Shown one piece after another: positions 49,130-60,382 of a stretch of 64,000 bases of DNA; position 1 is the stretch's first letter, and each line of letters begins with the position of its first letter. Origin of the DNA: Halisarca cf. caerulea (taxonomy: Eukaryota > Porifera > Demospongiae > Chondrillida > Halisarcidae); NCBI GenBank assembly GCA_963170055.1, contig CAUJGJ010000087.1, forward strand, positions 1,697,601-1,761,600. The letters are read 5' to 3'. The position numbers and the translations under genes were made by a program. The notes beneath the pieces are model-generated. The model saw only the letters and a list, made by a program, of their open reading frames with translations, made no database searches and was not told the DNA's origin.

Positions 49130-50460
49130 GTGAAATTTGTACATGTTCTATACCATAGTATACTACAATAAGAATGCATGCATGTGACATACACACCTGG
49201 GATGGCATACTGGGGCAATGTACGTCTTCTTCGTGATACATTCACACCGTCTGCACACACTCGTCTAACGTAGAAAGGATCGAGGACCGCCTTCAATGGA
49301 CACACGCAAATGATCTTCATACTAATGATATAAGGAACTCTTCATTGAAATATACACATGTGGCAACGAATACCTAAACATGTGTACAAATTCGCAGAAT
49401 GCATGCATGCATGCAGACATGTACATGCACGCACACATGCATGCATGCACACACGCACACACTGCCACACATACACACTGATGTGCTCGCACACATGCAT
49501 GCACATACACACCTTTCATCTGCAACACAGCACTTTTTCATCACAATGCTAAGTCGTTTAGTGCAAAGCTGTAGAGATGCCCCGCCATCCCTATCCTGGA
49601 TCTCTCTCCGTCCCTCTTTCAGTAGGCATCATCTTCTCGCTAAACAAAGATAAGAAAAGTAATTATTCTGCACAATTGTCATCAAACTCACCACACAGTG
49701 GCTCCTGCCACTGTGAAGTCTTCTGGGGGCCTTCTTCTTCTTCTTTGTCAGGTGGTCCCATCCACTGGAGAGAAGTCTTGGGTCCAGATTGGAACAGACT
49801 TGGTTGATCCATTTCAGAGAGTACCAGTCTCAACTTTCCAATAATTTGGAATGGATCCTAGCAACCTCCCCTCAACAGAACGCCCAAATCTGATCCGCAC
49901 TTCACCGAGTACTTCCGCTGAAATCCACATCTTGAAGTGAACCCAGTCGTCGTACCGCAGAGAGAGCACGGTCTCAACCCTCCGTAGAGGGGACGTTCCG
50001 GCCTCCTCCCTTTGGCACTAGTGACCCAGTCCAGCGACAAGATGCTACAGAGGATTCAGCTGCATGGAAAGGGAAGAAGAACATGCCGTTAAGTAAAGTT
50101 ATAGTTATAAAATTTACACAAACACCAAGGTTACAGGCTACAGGACAGTAAAGAATATTTTAAGCATGAAATGTTAATGATAACATACCAGGCAGTGGTT
50201 CTTCCTTGCTACTGTATCAGGTCGGCAAAGAGATAGCTCCATTCTGAAAACTGCAAGTAAACTGGAAAAAGGAACTGAAAAAAAGACACAATCAACTGGG
50301 CCGAAGTATCAAATAACAATAAAAACTGTGAAATTTGTACATGTTCCATACCATAGTATACTACAATAAGAATGTATGCATGTGACATACACACCTGGGA
50401 TGGCATACTGGGGCAATGTATGTCTTCTTCGTGATACATTCGCACCGTCTGCACACACTC
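49130..50460. repeat. 1.33-kb unit 3 (second half)
   Basis: Shares unit 1's disabling differences (TAG in exon C at about 49858, one base short in exon B). Exon B also gains a further TAG-generating change. The TATA region is deleted between 'cacacgca' and 'aatgatcttc' (about 49309). Confidence 0.7.
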
Positions 50461-51800
50461 GTCAAACGTAGAAAGGATCGAGGGCCACCTTCAATGGACA
50501 CACGCAGCTGTCATCTTCACCTCTTGAGGTTAAGGTTTGCAAATGAATATAGCATTAGGAAATGTTAACGTTGATTGCGGACTGCAGTGAAGCAGGCAAG
50601 AATCCTATATAAAAGGCGGATCTGCAGAACGAAAAGTGAGAAAGAATACTCTAACTCACAAATGATCTTCATACTAATGATATAAGGAACTCTTAATTGA
50701 AATATACACATGTGGCAACGAAAACCTACACATGTGTACAAATTCACAGAATGCATGCATGCAGACATGTACACGCACGCACATACGCATGCAATCACAC
50801 ACGCACACATGTACACTGCCACACATACACACAGATGTGCTCGCACACATGCATGCACATACACATCTTGCATCTGCAACACAGCACTTTTTCATCACAA
50901 TGCTAAGTCGCTCAGTGCAAAGCTGTAGAGATGCCCCGCCATCCCTATCCTGGATCTCTCTCCGTCCCTCTTTCAGTAGGCATCATCTTCTCGCTAAACA
51001 AAGATAAGGAAGTAATTATTCTGCACAATTGTCATCAAACTCACCACACAGTGGCTCCTGCCACTGTGAAGTCTTCCAGGGGCCTTCTTCTTCTTCTTCT
51101 TTGTCAGGTGTTCCCATCCACTGGAGAGAAGTCTCGGGTCCAGATTGGAACAGACTTGGTTGATCCATTTCAGAGAGTACCAGTCTCAACTTTCCAATAA
51201 TTTGGAATGGATCCTGGCAACCTCCCCTCAACAGAACGCCCAAATCTGATCCGCACTTCACCAAGTACTTCCGCTGAAATCCACATCTTGAAGTGAACCC
51301 AGTCGTCGTACCGCAGAGAGAGCACGGTCTCAACCCTCCGTAGAGGGGACGTTCCGGCCTCTTCCCTTTGGCACTAGTGACCCAGTCCAGCGTCAAGATG
51401 CTACAGAGGATTCAGCTGGATGGAAAGGGAAGAAGAACATGCCGTTAAGTAAAGTTATAGTTATAAAATTTACACAAACACCAAGGTTACAGGCTACAGG
51501 ACAGTAAAGAATATTTTAAGCATGAAATGTTAATGATAACATACCAGGCAGTGGTTCTTCCTTGCTGCTGTATCAGGTCGGTAAAGAGATAGCTCCCATT
51601 CTGAAAACTGCAAGTAAACTGGAAAAAGGAACTGAAAAAAATACACAATCAACTGGGCCGAGGTATCAAATAACAATAAAAACTGTGAAATTTGTACATG
51701 TTCCACACCATAGTATACTACAACAAGAATGTATGCATGCGACATACATACCTGGGATGGCATACTGGGGCAATGTATGTCTTCTTCGTGATACATTCGC
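50461..51800. repeat. 1.33-kb unit 4 (second half)
   Basis: Counterpart of unit 2: open exons B and C, TATATAAAAGG at 50606, and an exon A at its right end. A TTC triplet expansion (ttcttcttcttc) adds one Glu codon to exon C. Confidence 0.7.
50983..51796 (-). CDS. Candidate four-exon gene in unit 4, 161 aa model
   Basis: Exon A 51752-51796 (MYHEEDIHCPSMPSQ, donor GTATGT), exon B 51545-51618, exon C 51045-51400, and a last exon ending in a stop at 50983-50985 after a 51-base intron. All splice sites fit and the frame is continuous (45+74+356+11). The product would be small and cysteine-containing, with an acidic run (PDKEEEEEGP) and no known domain. An upstream in-frame extension exists to 51840 but has no ATG. 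The lack of synonymous bias against unit 2 weakens the coding case. Confidence 0.35.
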
Positions 51801-52129
51801 ACCGTCTGCACACACTCGTCAAACGTAGAAAGGATCGAGGGCCACCTTCAATGGACACACGCAGCTGTCATCTTCACCTCTTGAGGTTAAGGTTTGCAAA
51901 TGAATATAGCATTAGGAAATGTTAACGTTGATTGCGGACTGCAGTGAAGCAGGCAAGAATCCTATATAAAAGGCGGATCTGCAGAACGAAAAGTGAGAAA
52001 AAATACTGACTGTCAAATGATATTCATACAAGTGATATAACAAAGTCTGCTGAAATATAAACATGTGGCAACGCAAGCATATACACACAAACGTACAAAC
52101 TTGCAGAATACATGCATTCACGCAGACAT

Positions 52130-52181
<52 letters not shown>

Positions 52182-52590
52182 ACACACACACACACGCACA
52201 CACACACAGGCGTGCATACCTCCATACATGCACATACACACCTTGCATCTGCAACACAGCACTTTTCATCACAATGCTAAGTCGGCCCCCTTTCTGGGCT
52301 GCTGTTCTCAAGTCAAAAATTATATATAGAATACATAGCTGTAGAGATGGCCCGCCATCCCTATCCTGGATCTCTCTCCGTCCCTCTTTCAGTAGGCATC
52401 ATCTTCTCGCTAAACAAAGATAAGAAAAGTAATTATTCTGCACAATTGTCATCAAACTCACCACACAGTGGCTCCTGCCACTGTGAAGTCTTCTGGAGGC
52501 CTTCTTCCTTGCTGCTGTATCAGATCGGCAAAGAGATAGCTCCCATTCTCAACACACTGCAAATGAACTGGAAAAAGGAACTAAAAAAAC
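51801..52590. repeat. Partial 1.33-kb unit 5
   Basis: TATATAAAAGG at 51963 and a CA tract that has grown to a pure microsatellite (52133-52208). Exon C is missing: 'cacagtggctcctgccactg' side sequence is fused within a shared 'ccttcttcc' word directly to exon B (about 52503). This is a deletion between short direct repeats. Confidence 0.65.
52133..52208. repeat. CA microsatellite in unit 5
   Basis: Pure (CA)n where the other units have only short, imperfect cacgcacacatgcatgc tracts, showing expansion in one copy. Confidence 0.9.
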
Positions 52591-53503
52591 AAACACAATA
52601 AAATGCTGTACAGTTTGTGGTGCCTTTAACATGAAATAGATAGAGACAGTGAAATCTCCAATAGTAGACACTCGGAGGTAAGGAAATTCTCTCCACAAAG
52701 GGCACAGCATGGGGTCAATGGTCATGCAGCCCAGCATATTCTCCATACAGTTTCAATACACATCACACCTCTCAAAAAGGACAACCTCTTTTCGAAGAAC
52801 TGTTTTAAAAGTGCACTCTATTCGGAGATTCCACTGTAATACGTCCAACATGCTATGCCTAGTTTATGTGGAAACTTGATGACACAAACCCACTCAACAC
52901 AAAATTTTGGTAAATTAAATGGAAGAATGATGTGAAATTCCGATAAAATGAATGTTTTTTGTCAGTCTCTCGAGTTGTGTGTGAAGAGGGTTTCACTGCA
53001 CTTAATATGTACCAATTAATTAAATTAGAAATTTCTCCATTGTCATGGAATATTAATAGCTGCTCATCAGATTATTAATGCTTTACACTGCTACTCCCCT
53101 ACAAAAGGCTACTGACAGCGTATATATAGGTGCTAAGATTTGCAGGACTTCATTTGACAATTTTCACAGATGAGCCCACATGGGGACTGGTAATTTGCAA
53201 TAAAATATATAAGAGGTTCCACTTCAAATCCAAAATTGCCTCAGTTCCCAGTTGTCAAATCACTGTTTCCAACTTTGCCACCTCCTCACATGAGTGCTCC
53301 TTCCTTCATCACAAGTACTCAAGGTGCCCTGCCTCCTAAGCCATGCCCACACTTTCAAGGAATCACCTCCGTTGAAGCCACACACCATGCCTACAAACTT
53401 TTAGCACGCAAACAACTTAAAACAACTTTTGGACGCGAAATGGCCAGTTTGTGAATCGAGCGACGTTATCGAAATGATGCGAAATGTTGGGGGTGGCAGG
53501 TAA

Positions 53504-53614
53504 ATGCGGACATCTACGGAGGCAGTCTCATGTGGGAGTGAGCAGGCAGAGAAGGCGGGGCAACAGCTCGACACAAGTGATGGAAGAGGTGAGCAGTCCG
53601 GATTCAGCAGCTAA
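53504..53614 (+). CDS. Short conserved frame, 36 codons (copy 2)
   Basis: Paralog of 46255-46365 with the same length and the shared core CGSEQAEKAGQQLDTSDGRG. The flanking hairpin (53699-53735) is conserved as well. Confidence 0.3.
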   Translation: MRTSTEAVSCGSEQAEKAGQQLDTSDGRGEQSGFSS

Positions 53615-53698
53615 GAGGAAAGGAAATTAAACAACAGGGATCTGGAGCAATGTTAATGATACCAACATCTAGTATGTGTAAAAATTATAGGGCTTAGC

Positions 53699-53735
53699 AA
53701 TTCAAACCTGTGTCGGCCGTTCACAGGTTTGAATT
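53699..53735. repeat. Hairpin AATTCAAACCTGTG...CACAGGTTTGAATT (copy 2)
   Basis: Fourteen-base perfect arms around tcggccgtt. Partner of 46509-46541. Confidence 0.6.
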
Positions 53736-54588
53736 ACCGCAACACCCAAAAATAAATTTGAATCAAATTTTCATGAAATCTTTACGGAATCCCCTTCATA
53801 TTTAAAATTGATCTTTTTCATTAAAGAACATAAGTCACTTTTTATATCCCAACAATATCACAAACACACACAGTAAGGTATTACCATATAGAGGGTTTTT
53901 AAGGGTAAAATTTCTTGCATACAAAAAAAATTGTATTCATTGCACAAAAAAAGGTTCATGCCAGAAGCATGTAATACAAAATACTGAATCTCATGACAAA
54001 GTATTTACCCCTCAAAAACACTGCCATATGGTCTGTGAGCAGGCCCTAGGATTCAGCATTTACAAACTCCTATAATGTCCACTCACTATACGTACTGAGA
54101 TGAAATTGCGCACATTTCGTCTCTGCACGGCCTGGAAGCAGCAGTAAAACATACAATCTGGATGTAGCAGCTAAAGACAACAGAATCAAGACCTTTCTGA
54201 ATGTGAATTAAATTGTAGTCAAAATTTTCAGGAATTATTGAGTGCAACCTAAAGCATTGCATTTCTGAGGATTTCTTGCAGCAATTGTTGCACTTATTAG
54301 ACTATGTAGCTGCTTCAAGAAAACAATCGTGTGGAAACAATACAACTTTATCACAGAACTAAACCGTCTAAACAGATGAACCATACGTTGGATAACATTT
54401 TCCAACTTATCTTTTCAATCCTGCACCCTGCCAGTCGCCCTGTTGTTCTCCGTTCGAGAACATGGACTTGGTGCAACGCGAATTGCAAATGACCGAGCCA
54501 ATAAAGAACGTCACCATTAGAACCTGGGAAATGGAACGGAAATATTTAATCACGTACAACGACTCACAAAGCATTCAGCTAGACTCAC

Positions 54589-54625
54589 CGAAGTTGTCAA
54601 CGATTGGGTGGAGAAGTGATATCAT
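54589..54625 (-). CDS. Candidate minus-strand first coding exon at a divergent promoter
   Basis: ATG at 54625 reads MISLLHPIVDNF and reaches a strong GTGAGT donor at 54588. It points toward the candidate exons of the duplicated units, so it could be the true start of a minus-strand transcript through 50-54 kb. No direct link can be shown. Confidence 0.25.
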
Positions 54626-54779
54626 AAGCGGTACCTGACCGAGCTTTGCCACGAATTCACCACCAAGAAATGCTCAAACCCACATCATTCTACAATAGTG
54701 ATGATAATGAAGGAGTTATACGTGCACAACCCTACGAAAAAGCTTACAAAACAACCCACAAGACCTCGTTCTGTTCCGA

Positions 54780-54971
54780 TCACTGCTTCTTCCTTCAACT
54801 AACGCTGCGGCGCACCAGACGCGCTTTTAATGGCTCACGTGGAGGGCGGGGTCTGGCGGGGGTGGAGTCGAGATTTCAGACCAATGAAATGCATGACAGG
54901 ACCAACGCTCCATATTTGGAGGGTGACGTTTCTACTGCACGCTTTCATGACGTGTGTGTACTGCCGGAGCT
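54780..54971. promoter_or_regulatory. GC-box/CCAAT promoter, probably bidirectional
   Basis: Locally GC- and CpG-rich. GC boxes at 54844-54851 and about 54857, CCAAT at 54881-54885, a CRE-like 'gtgacgtttc' at about 54922 and 'catgacgtg' at about 54947. Donor-terminated ATG exons lie on both sides (minus 54589-54625, plus 54972-55117). The layout closely resembles the promoter at 673-880. Confidence 0.5.
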
Positions 54972-55117
54972 ATGGGGAAAACCCTTTTAATCAGACCTCG
55001 TGCAGTGGATGGCGGCGCGGCATATTATCGAGATGATCGTGGACATCCATCTATTGTAGAGAAAAGCCACTGGGAACGAAGGTCACAGTATTCAGGACAG
55101 TATTTTTCATTCGCAAG
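54972..55117 (+). CDS. Candidate first coding exon, 48 codons (MGKTLLIRPRAVDGG...)
   Basis: ATG just downstream of the promoter opens a 146-base frame (later EKSHWERRSQYSGQYFSFA) ending at GTAATT (phase 2). If unspliced it ends two bases later at TAA. Codon composition is protein-like and distinct from the repeats around it. The next usable acceptor (about 55620, catttgcag) gives only a six-codon terminal exon, so the downstream structure is unsettled. A link to the Ig/FN3 gene at 59.1 kb is possible but the phases do not match directly. No domain recognised. Confidence 0.4.
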
Positions 55118-56095
55118 GTAATTGGAATGAAGGGTTTCGTTCTAAAACGCTGTCGCTGTTAGCTAAGAATAAAGAAATATTGCTGCAAATCCCGATGATT
55201 TTTATTGAATAGTTTTGTACAGTGACATTGCTTTTAGCCACAACTTCATTGCCATGTACTATCATTTAATCAATTAATTTACTTCCGATAGTGATGATCT
55301 TAGACTATTATGTTAGTGGTTTATCAAAATGAGATACTGGCGAGTTTCATTTATTGTATACTTCATGTGTGTCTCACGTGTGTGCATGCATGGATACTGT
55401 CCAAGTGTGCATGTGTGCACATGAATACATACATATGTGTGAGTGTGTCATGTGGGCCATGTGGTGTGTGTGTGTGTGTGTGTTTGTATGTGTTTGTGTT
55501 TTTTTGCTTGTGTGTGTGTGTACTTACCCATGTGCACCTCCTGTCTATATTCTGTAGTCTTTTTTGCACAGGAAATGTTCATACTATGCGTTAATATACA
55601 CCTTTCAATTGTACATTTGCAGGGTCTTTCATCTGGCTCTCTAATGCTGGAATGGCAGTTGATGTTACATTATGGCTGCCTGTCTGTGGGGACAACTGCA
55701 TGGGCTCTTTCATAATTCTTTGAGTCCAATCAAGTAATTTCAAGCTTGCAATGCACTGCCTCCTACAGATTCCACAATGGTGTGTTCCCTCCATTCATCT
55801 TTATTAGTGTGGTCTCACTTTTATATGCATTACAGCATTATTGATGCAGTATAAATGATCATTCAGTATATGTAGTGTGCCATCCCATAATATTTTATTC
55901 AAAACATTCCCATGGGGTGACTTAAAGTTGTATTGCTGACACCAATAACAGTTACACCATACACAGTCGCTATGCATGTAGTGTTCAAGGAAAACATATG
56001 ACTATGTATGTGTTCACCATGAAGCTGTATGGTATGTGTGGGACATGCTTGGACACGTGTACATCTGACCTGCATATACGTTTATATTCTGCTTG
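55118..56095. other. No firm gene; short TG tracts
   Basis: AT-rich DNA with short TG tracts at 55466-55530. The minus-strand frame at 55591-55794 and the plus-strand frames overlap low-complexity sequence and lack support. Confidence 0.4.
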
Positions 56096-56099
56096 TTAG

Positions 56100-56560
56100 T
56101 AAGTACCTGGGTTAATATGTACTCCTGGGTAGTAAGTACTCCTGAGTAAGTACTCCTGGGTAAGTACTCCTAGGTAGTAAGTACTCCTGGGTAAGTACTC
56201 CTAGGTAGTAAGTACTCCTGGATAGTAAGTACTCCTGGGTAGTAAGTACTCCTGGATAGTAAGTACTCCTGGATAGTAAGTACTCCTAGGTAGTAAGTAC
56301 TCCTGGATAGTAAGTACTCCTGGGTAGTAAGTACTCCTGGATAGTAAGTACTCCTGGATAGTAAGTACTCCTGGATAGTAAGTACTCCTGGGTAGTAAGT
56401 ACTCCTGGGTAGTAAGTACTCCTGGATAGTAAGTACTCCTGGGTAAGTACTCCTGGGTAAGTACTCCTGGGTAAGTACTCCTGGGTAGTAAATACTCCTG
56501 GGTATTAAGTACTCCTGGGTAGTAAGTACTCATGGGTAACAAGTACTCATGGGTAACAAG
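56100..56560. repeat. Minisatellite, 17-base 'agtaagtactcctgggt' unit with a 14-base variant
   Basis: About 26 copies, ggg/gga variants, with the palindromic core AGTACT in each. Single or inverted copies of the same words flank it (56630-56700) and recur at 61745-61880 inside the Ig/FN3 gene. The array therefore grew from a dispersed repeat. Confidence 0.9.
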
Positions 56561-57659
56561 TACTCATAGATAGTTTATATATTTACTCATTGCTCTAGCT
56601 GTCCTTACCTCATGCAATACCATTGAAAGAACCTTGGATAGTATGTACCTCTGACAGTGAGTACCTATTCTGCCTTTCCTTTAGGGTACTTACTATCCAA
56701 GTTCTCCTGTTTCCTTATCCTTGAAGACAAGGATGTAGTTACCAATATGGCTCATACTGGAGGACTAGGTAGAGTCGATAGACTTGATTAAATTTTGATA
56801 TTATGATCACGTGAGTGTGTATCTCATGTATTGTGTGTATGTGTGTGTGCGTACATATGTGCATGCGTGCGGGTGTACGGTTCGGGGCATCAAAATGGAA
56901 ACGGTAACTGATAAACGGTGCTATTTTCCTATCAACTTTATACAGAATAATAGGTAACCGCTATCTGTTACCCAAAAAATGACGAAAATATAACAGTTAG
57001 TGGTAAATTTGTATAATTCCTTCATTAGCCACAATACGACAACAATTCTGCATCTTTACAAAATCAATTCTGCTGAACAATTGCGTTGATTATCTAGTCA
57101 ATCGTGCGTCAATCTTTCCACCATGCATCTTGCTTGCCTCTTATGTACTACTATGTGTGATTCTTGACGCCAAGCGAGCACTTGTTCGAAAGCATTAACT
57201 GATAACCGCTTACAGTTTACATTTGCACATGGAAAAGCATTAAGCAGCAAAGGATATTCTCATTTCCCTTTTCATGTCCTGTAATGTGTGTGTTTCTGTA
57301 TGCATACATGTGTGTGTATGTGTGGAAAATCCAGCATGTGAGTACTTTATCAGGCAAGCTAGACCGTCCTGTGAAATACACCAAATGCTCAGGAGCACCT
57401 TCAGGCACGGTCTAGGTTGCCAGACTAGGTGAACATGTAGTTATGGCCTATACTCATAGTTAGTCTGACCTGCTTGACCAACCTGTCAGGCATAAGTGCT
57501 TGTAGCTACGTACATAAGGATGGTGCTTTTTTTCCTTTTCTGTGATCAAGATTGCACATTTGGTGGAGAAAATCACGTGCCCTGTACCATACACTATCCA
57601 GAGATGAGGTCAAGAAGTTCTACACGGGAGACCAAATAATAATGCTTTGGGCAGTCTTT

Positions 57660-58170
57660 GTGTGCTTTGTATGGAGGTTAATTGTCCTCTGGGAGGTCTA
57701 AAATGTATTGAACTAATGGGGAGAAAATATCTTGGGACTTCAAGCTGTGTCCTTAGTAGGGAGATCGTCCTTATTCGGAGTGTCCGCTATCGGAGATTTC
57801 ACTATGTGTTGTGTTATACAGATCTCAACAAACATGATAAAATTGAATGATGTATGATGACTGTTGTACATACGTAGGTAAGTTTGCAGTGGGCCCTTGT
57901 TTATCCGACCATGTCTGTCCCTAGTAAGATGTGTTCAATAAACCTAGTTTCGGCTAAATCAGTATATACTGTACAGAGGGATCTCTGAATACAGAACAAT
58001 TTGGGGGTAGCATAAATTCAGCTGATTTGTCCTCTTTGCATGTAGAGAGGTTGTCCTCTTTGGGAGGTTCAAAGTGTATTGTAAGAATTGTACTGGAACT
58101 GTTATTCGAGTCCTTTGTACTGGGTTTGTTATACCATGTCCTTATTTGGAAGAGTCCACTGTTGAATGTT
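57660..58170. repeat. Dispersed 'tcctct.tgggaggt / tccgctat' repeats
   Basis: Two or three diverged members, with 'ttgtcctctgggaggtctaa', 'gtccgctatcggagatttca' and 'tgtcctctttgggaggttc'. Short frames here, including a hydrophobic MLWAVFVCFVW at 57641, fall inside the repeat. Confidence 0.5.
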
Positions 58171-58698
58171 TACACAACTTCATGACGGTGATTCACAAGT
58201 GAAGGTCAGATGGCTAGGTTTCCAGCTAAACCAGTGTCGGATACATGAGGCGTGACTGTATTCCATGCACATATACCCATGCATACATACGTATGTGTTT
58301 GTATGCCATACGTGGACATAGGTATGTGCACATACGTGTGTGTATGGCTGCGTAATTATATGCATGACAGTGTTCTAGCCAGAATTTTTCTATAGTGAGG
58401 AGTATAGCATAAGTCAGTCATTGTAGTAAAGTGAATTCTTGCCACAATTTTTTTCATCTAAGTCAAAGAAAAATGTACGTTCTTTGAGAGATTCCAAATT
58501 TAAGACCATTACAGTTACTAGCTACTTCATTGTTTGCTTTCCTGTAAACATGCGTACACTATCAAAATATTGAGTGAATTGGTTTCAAATGTTTTATTGT
58601 AAAAACTCATGATAGCATGACATATTCTGCTTATAGAATTATATGCACACGTTGATGGCCGGAGCAATACATAGATCCTTCCTACAGCCCTTGTGTAC

Positions 58699-58734
58699 AT
58701 GTGTGTGTGTGTGCATGCGTGCATGCGTGCATGC

Positions 58735-58791
<57 letters not shown>

Positions 58792-58907
58792 CGTGTGTGT
58801 GTATGTGCGTGTGTGTGTATGCGTGCATGCGCGCGCATGTGTGTGTGTGTGTGTGTGTATGTGTGTGTGTGTGTTTGTGTATGTGTATGTGTGTGTGCAT
58901 GTGTGTA

Positions 58908-58970
<63 letters not shown>

Positions 58971-58993
58971 ATGTGTGTGTGTGTGTGTGTGTA
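58699..58993. repeat. TG microsatellite, about 295 bases
   Basis: Several (TG)n runs with gcatgcgtgcgcgcgc interruptions. One of the longest low-complexity tracts in the window; long frames on both strands are artefacts. Confidence 0.95.
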
Positions 58994-59140
58994 TATAGGT
59001 ACATGTGAGTGCATGCATTTAATATATTCAATCATGTGTGTACAATAATTTAATGTATGTATGTTGAATGTATATGGACAGATTCTGATTCACAATTTTA
59101 AATTATGTCGATTTACACTTAATTCTACTCTAATATTCAG

Positions 59141-60201
59141 TGTCTTTCGTTGCGGGCAAAATATTTCATAATGGAAGTAATTAATGTCACGAATTCACAT
59201 GTAAACATAACACAAGGGAGCACTGTTCGGTTTTTATGTTCTGAAGAGGCAAATTCCACGTCTTACTGGGAGAAAGACAATCAGAACATAACAACAAACA
59301 CGACTGAAAGTCTATGTCAGCAGGCGTCAGGTGCGTCATCCATTCTCGTCATAGTGAGCCTACAGCCTGTTCAAGCTGGAACATACAAGTGCAAATCCAG
59401 GGCAGATCTAGCGGAAGAATTTTTGACTATCAGTGAGTACATCACTCCTACTGTGGTCCACTGACAGAGGTGATTGTTTGTTCGGTGCATGAAATCTCTT
59501 TTAGCCAGCAATGTGTGGGCAGTACAATAATCTCAGATTACAGAGGTTGTCAAATTATTGAGTAACTCGTAGCATACTTGAATGTGTAGTAATCGTACCT
59601 CAAAATATGGTCTGATTAGGGAGAATGTAGTATATTAGAGGTGTCAGACTACAGAATTTCTACTGTATATATGGTACTAATGGGGTCGTATACTTTACTT
59701 ACAATGTACATTACATTTGTATTGCAGCCCTGCTGCCAGTTCCAACTTTGTTCAAGGTCCAAGGTGTCACTGTTACTAGAACTGTACAAGATTCATCTCC
59801 AGCTTTAAGAGTGTCATGGAGTGCAGTCAGTGGAAATGGTATCACCTACCAATATGACGTGTGTTACGGTACAGCTAGTGGAACACAGTCTGCTCCTCCA
59901 TCTAATGCTAACTGTGATACTACGGACATCACTGGTACATCTACCACACTGGGTCCGCTTAGTAGAGGAACAACCTACTACATCTGGGTGAGAGCTGTGT
60001 CGTTAGGAGGAAAAGACCATACAGTGACAGGAGACAGAGCATTACTTACAATGGTAAGAGTTGGTATAGAATTAAGGAAACCTGCAATATGTTTAGTTTG
60101 GTGATTTAGTGAACATGCATGTGTGTGAATGTATGGGAGTAAGTGTGTGCAGGCATGTGTGCATACATGTATGCATGTGCCAGCTGTATGAGTTATGCGA
60201 G

Positions 60202-60248
<47 letters not shown>

Positions 60249-60343
60249 TGTGTACGTGTGTACGTGTGTGTGTGTGCGTGTGCGTGTGCATGTGTGCATG
60301 TGCATGTACACGTGTGTGTGTGTGTGTATCTGTGTGTGTGTGA

Positions 60344-60382
<39 letters not shown>

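Larger units (their letters stand above)
47535..54200. repeat. Second half of the ~7-kb tandem segmental duplication
   Basis: Direct-repeat partner of 40180-47200. Differences: a 732-bp inverted-repeat element (47719-48450), a 75-base palindrome (48702-48776), a deletion removing the TATA region before unit 3, an added partial unit 5, and missing TG tracts. Confidence 0.8.

Noticed and set aside
57641..57700. Hydrophobic MLWAVFVCFVW frame as the missing signal peptide of the Ig/FN3 gene
   Set aside because: It lies within the dispersed repeat, its donor is poor, and the homologous repeats elsewhere have no such frame.
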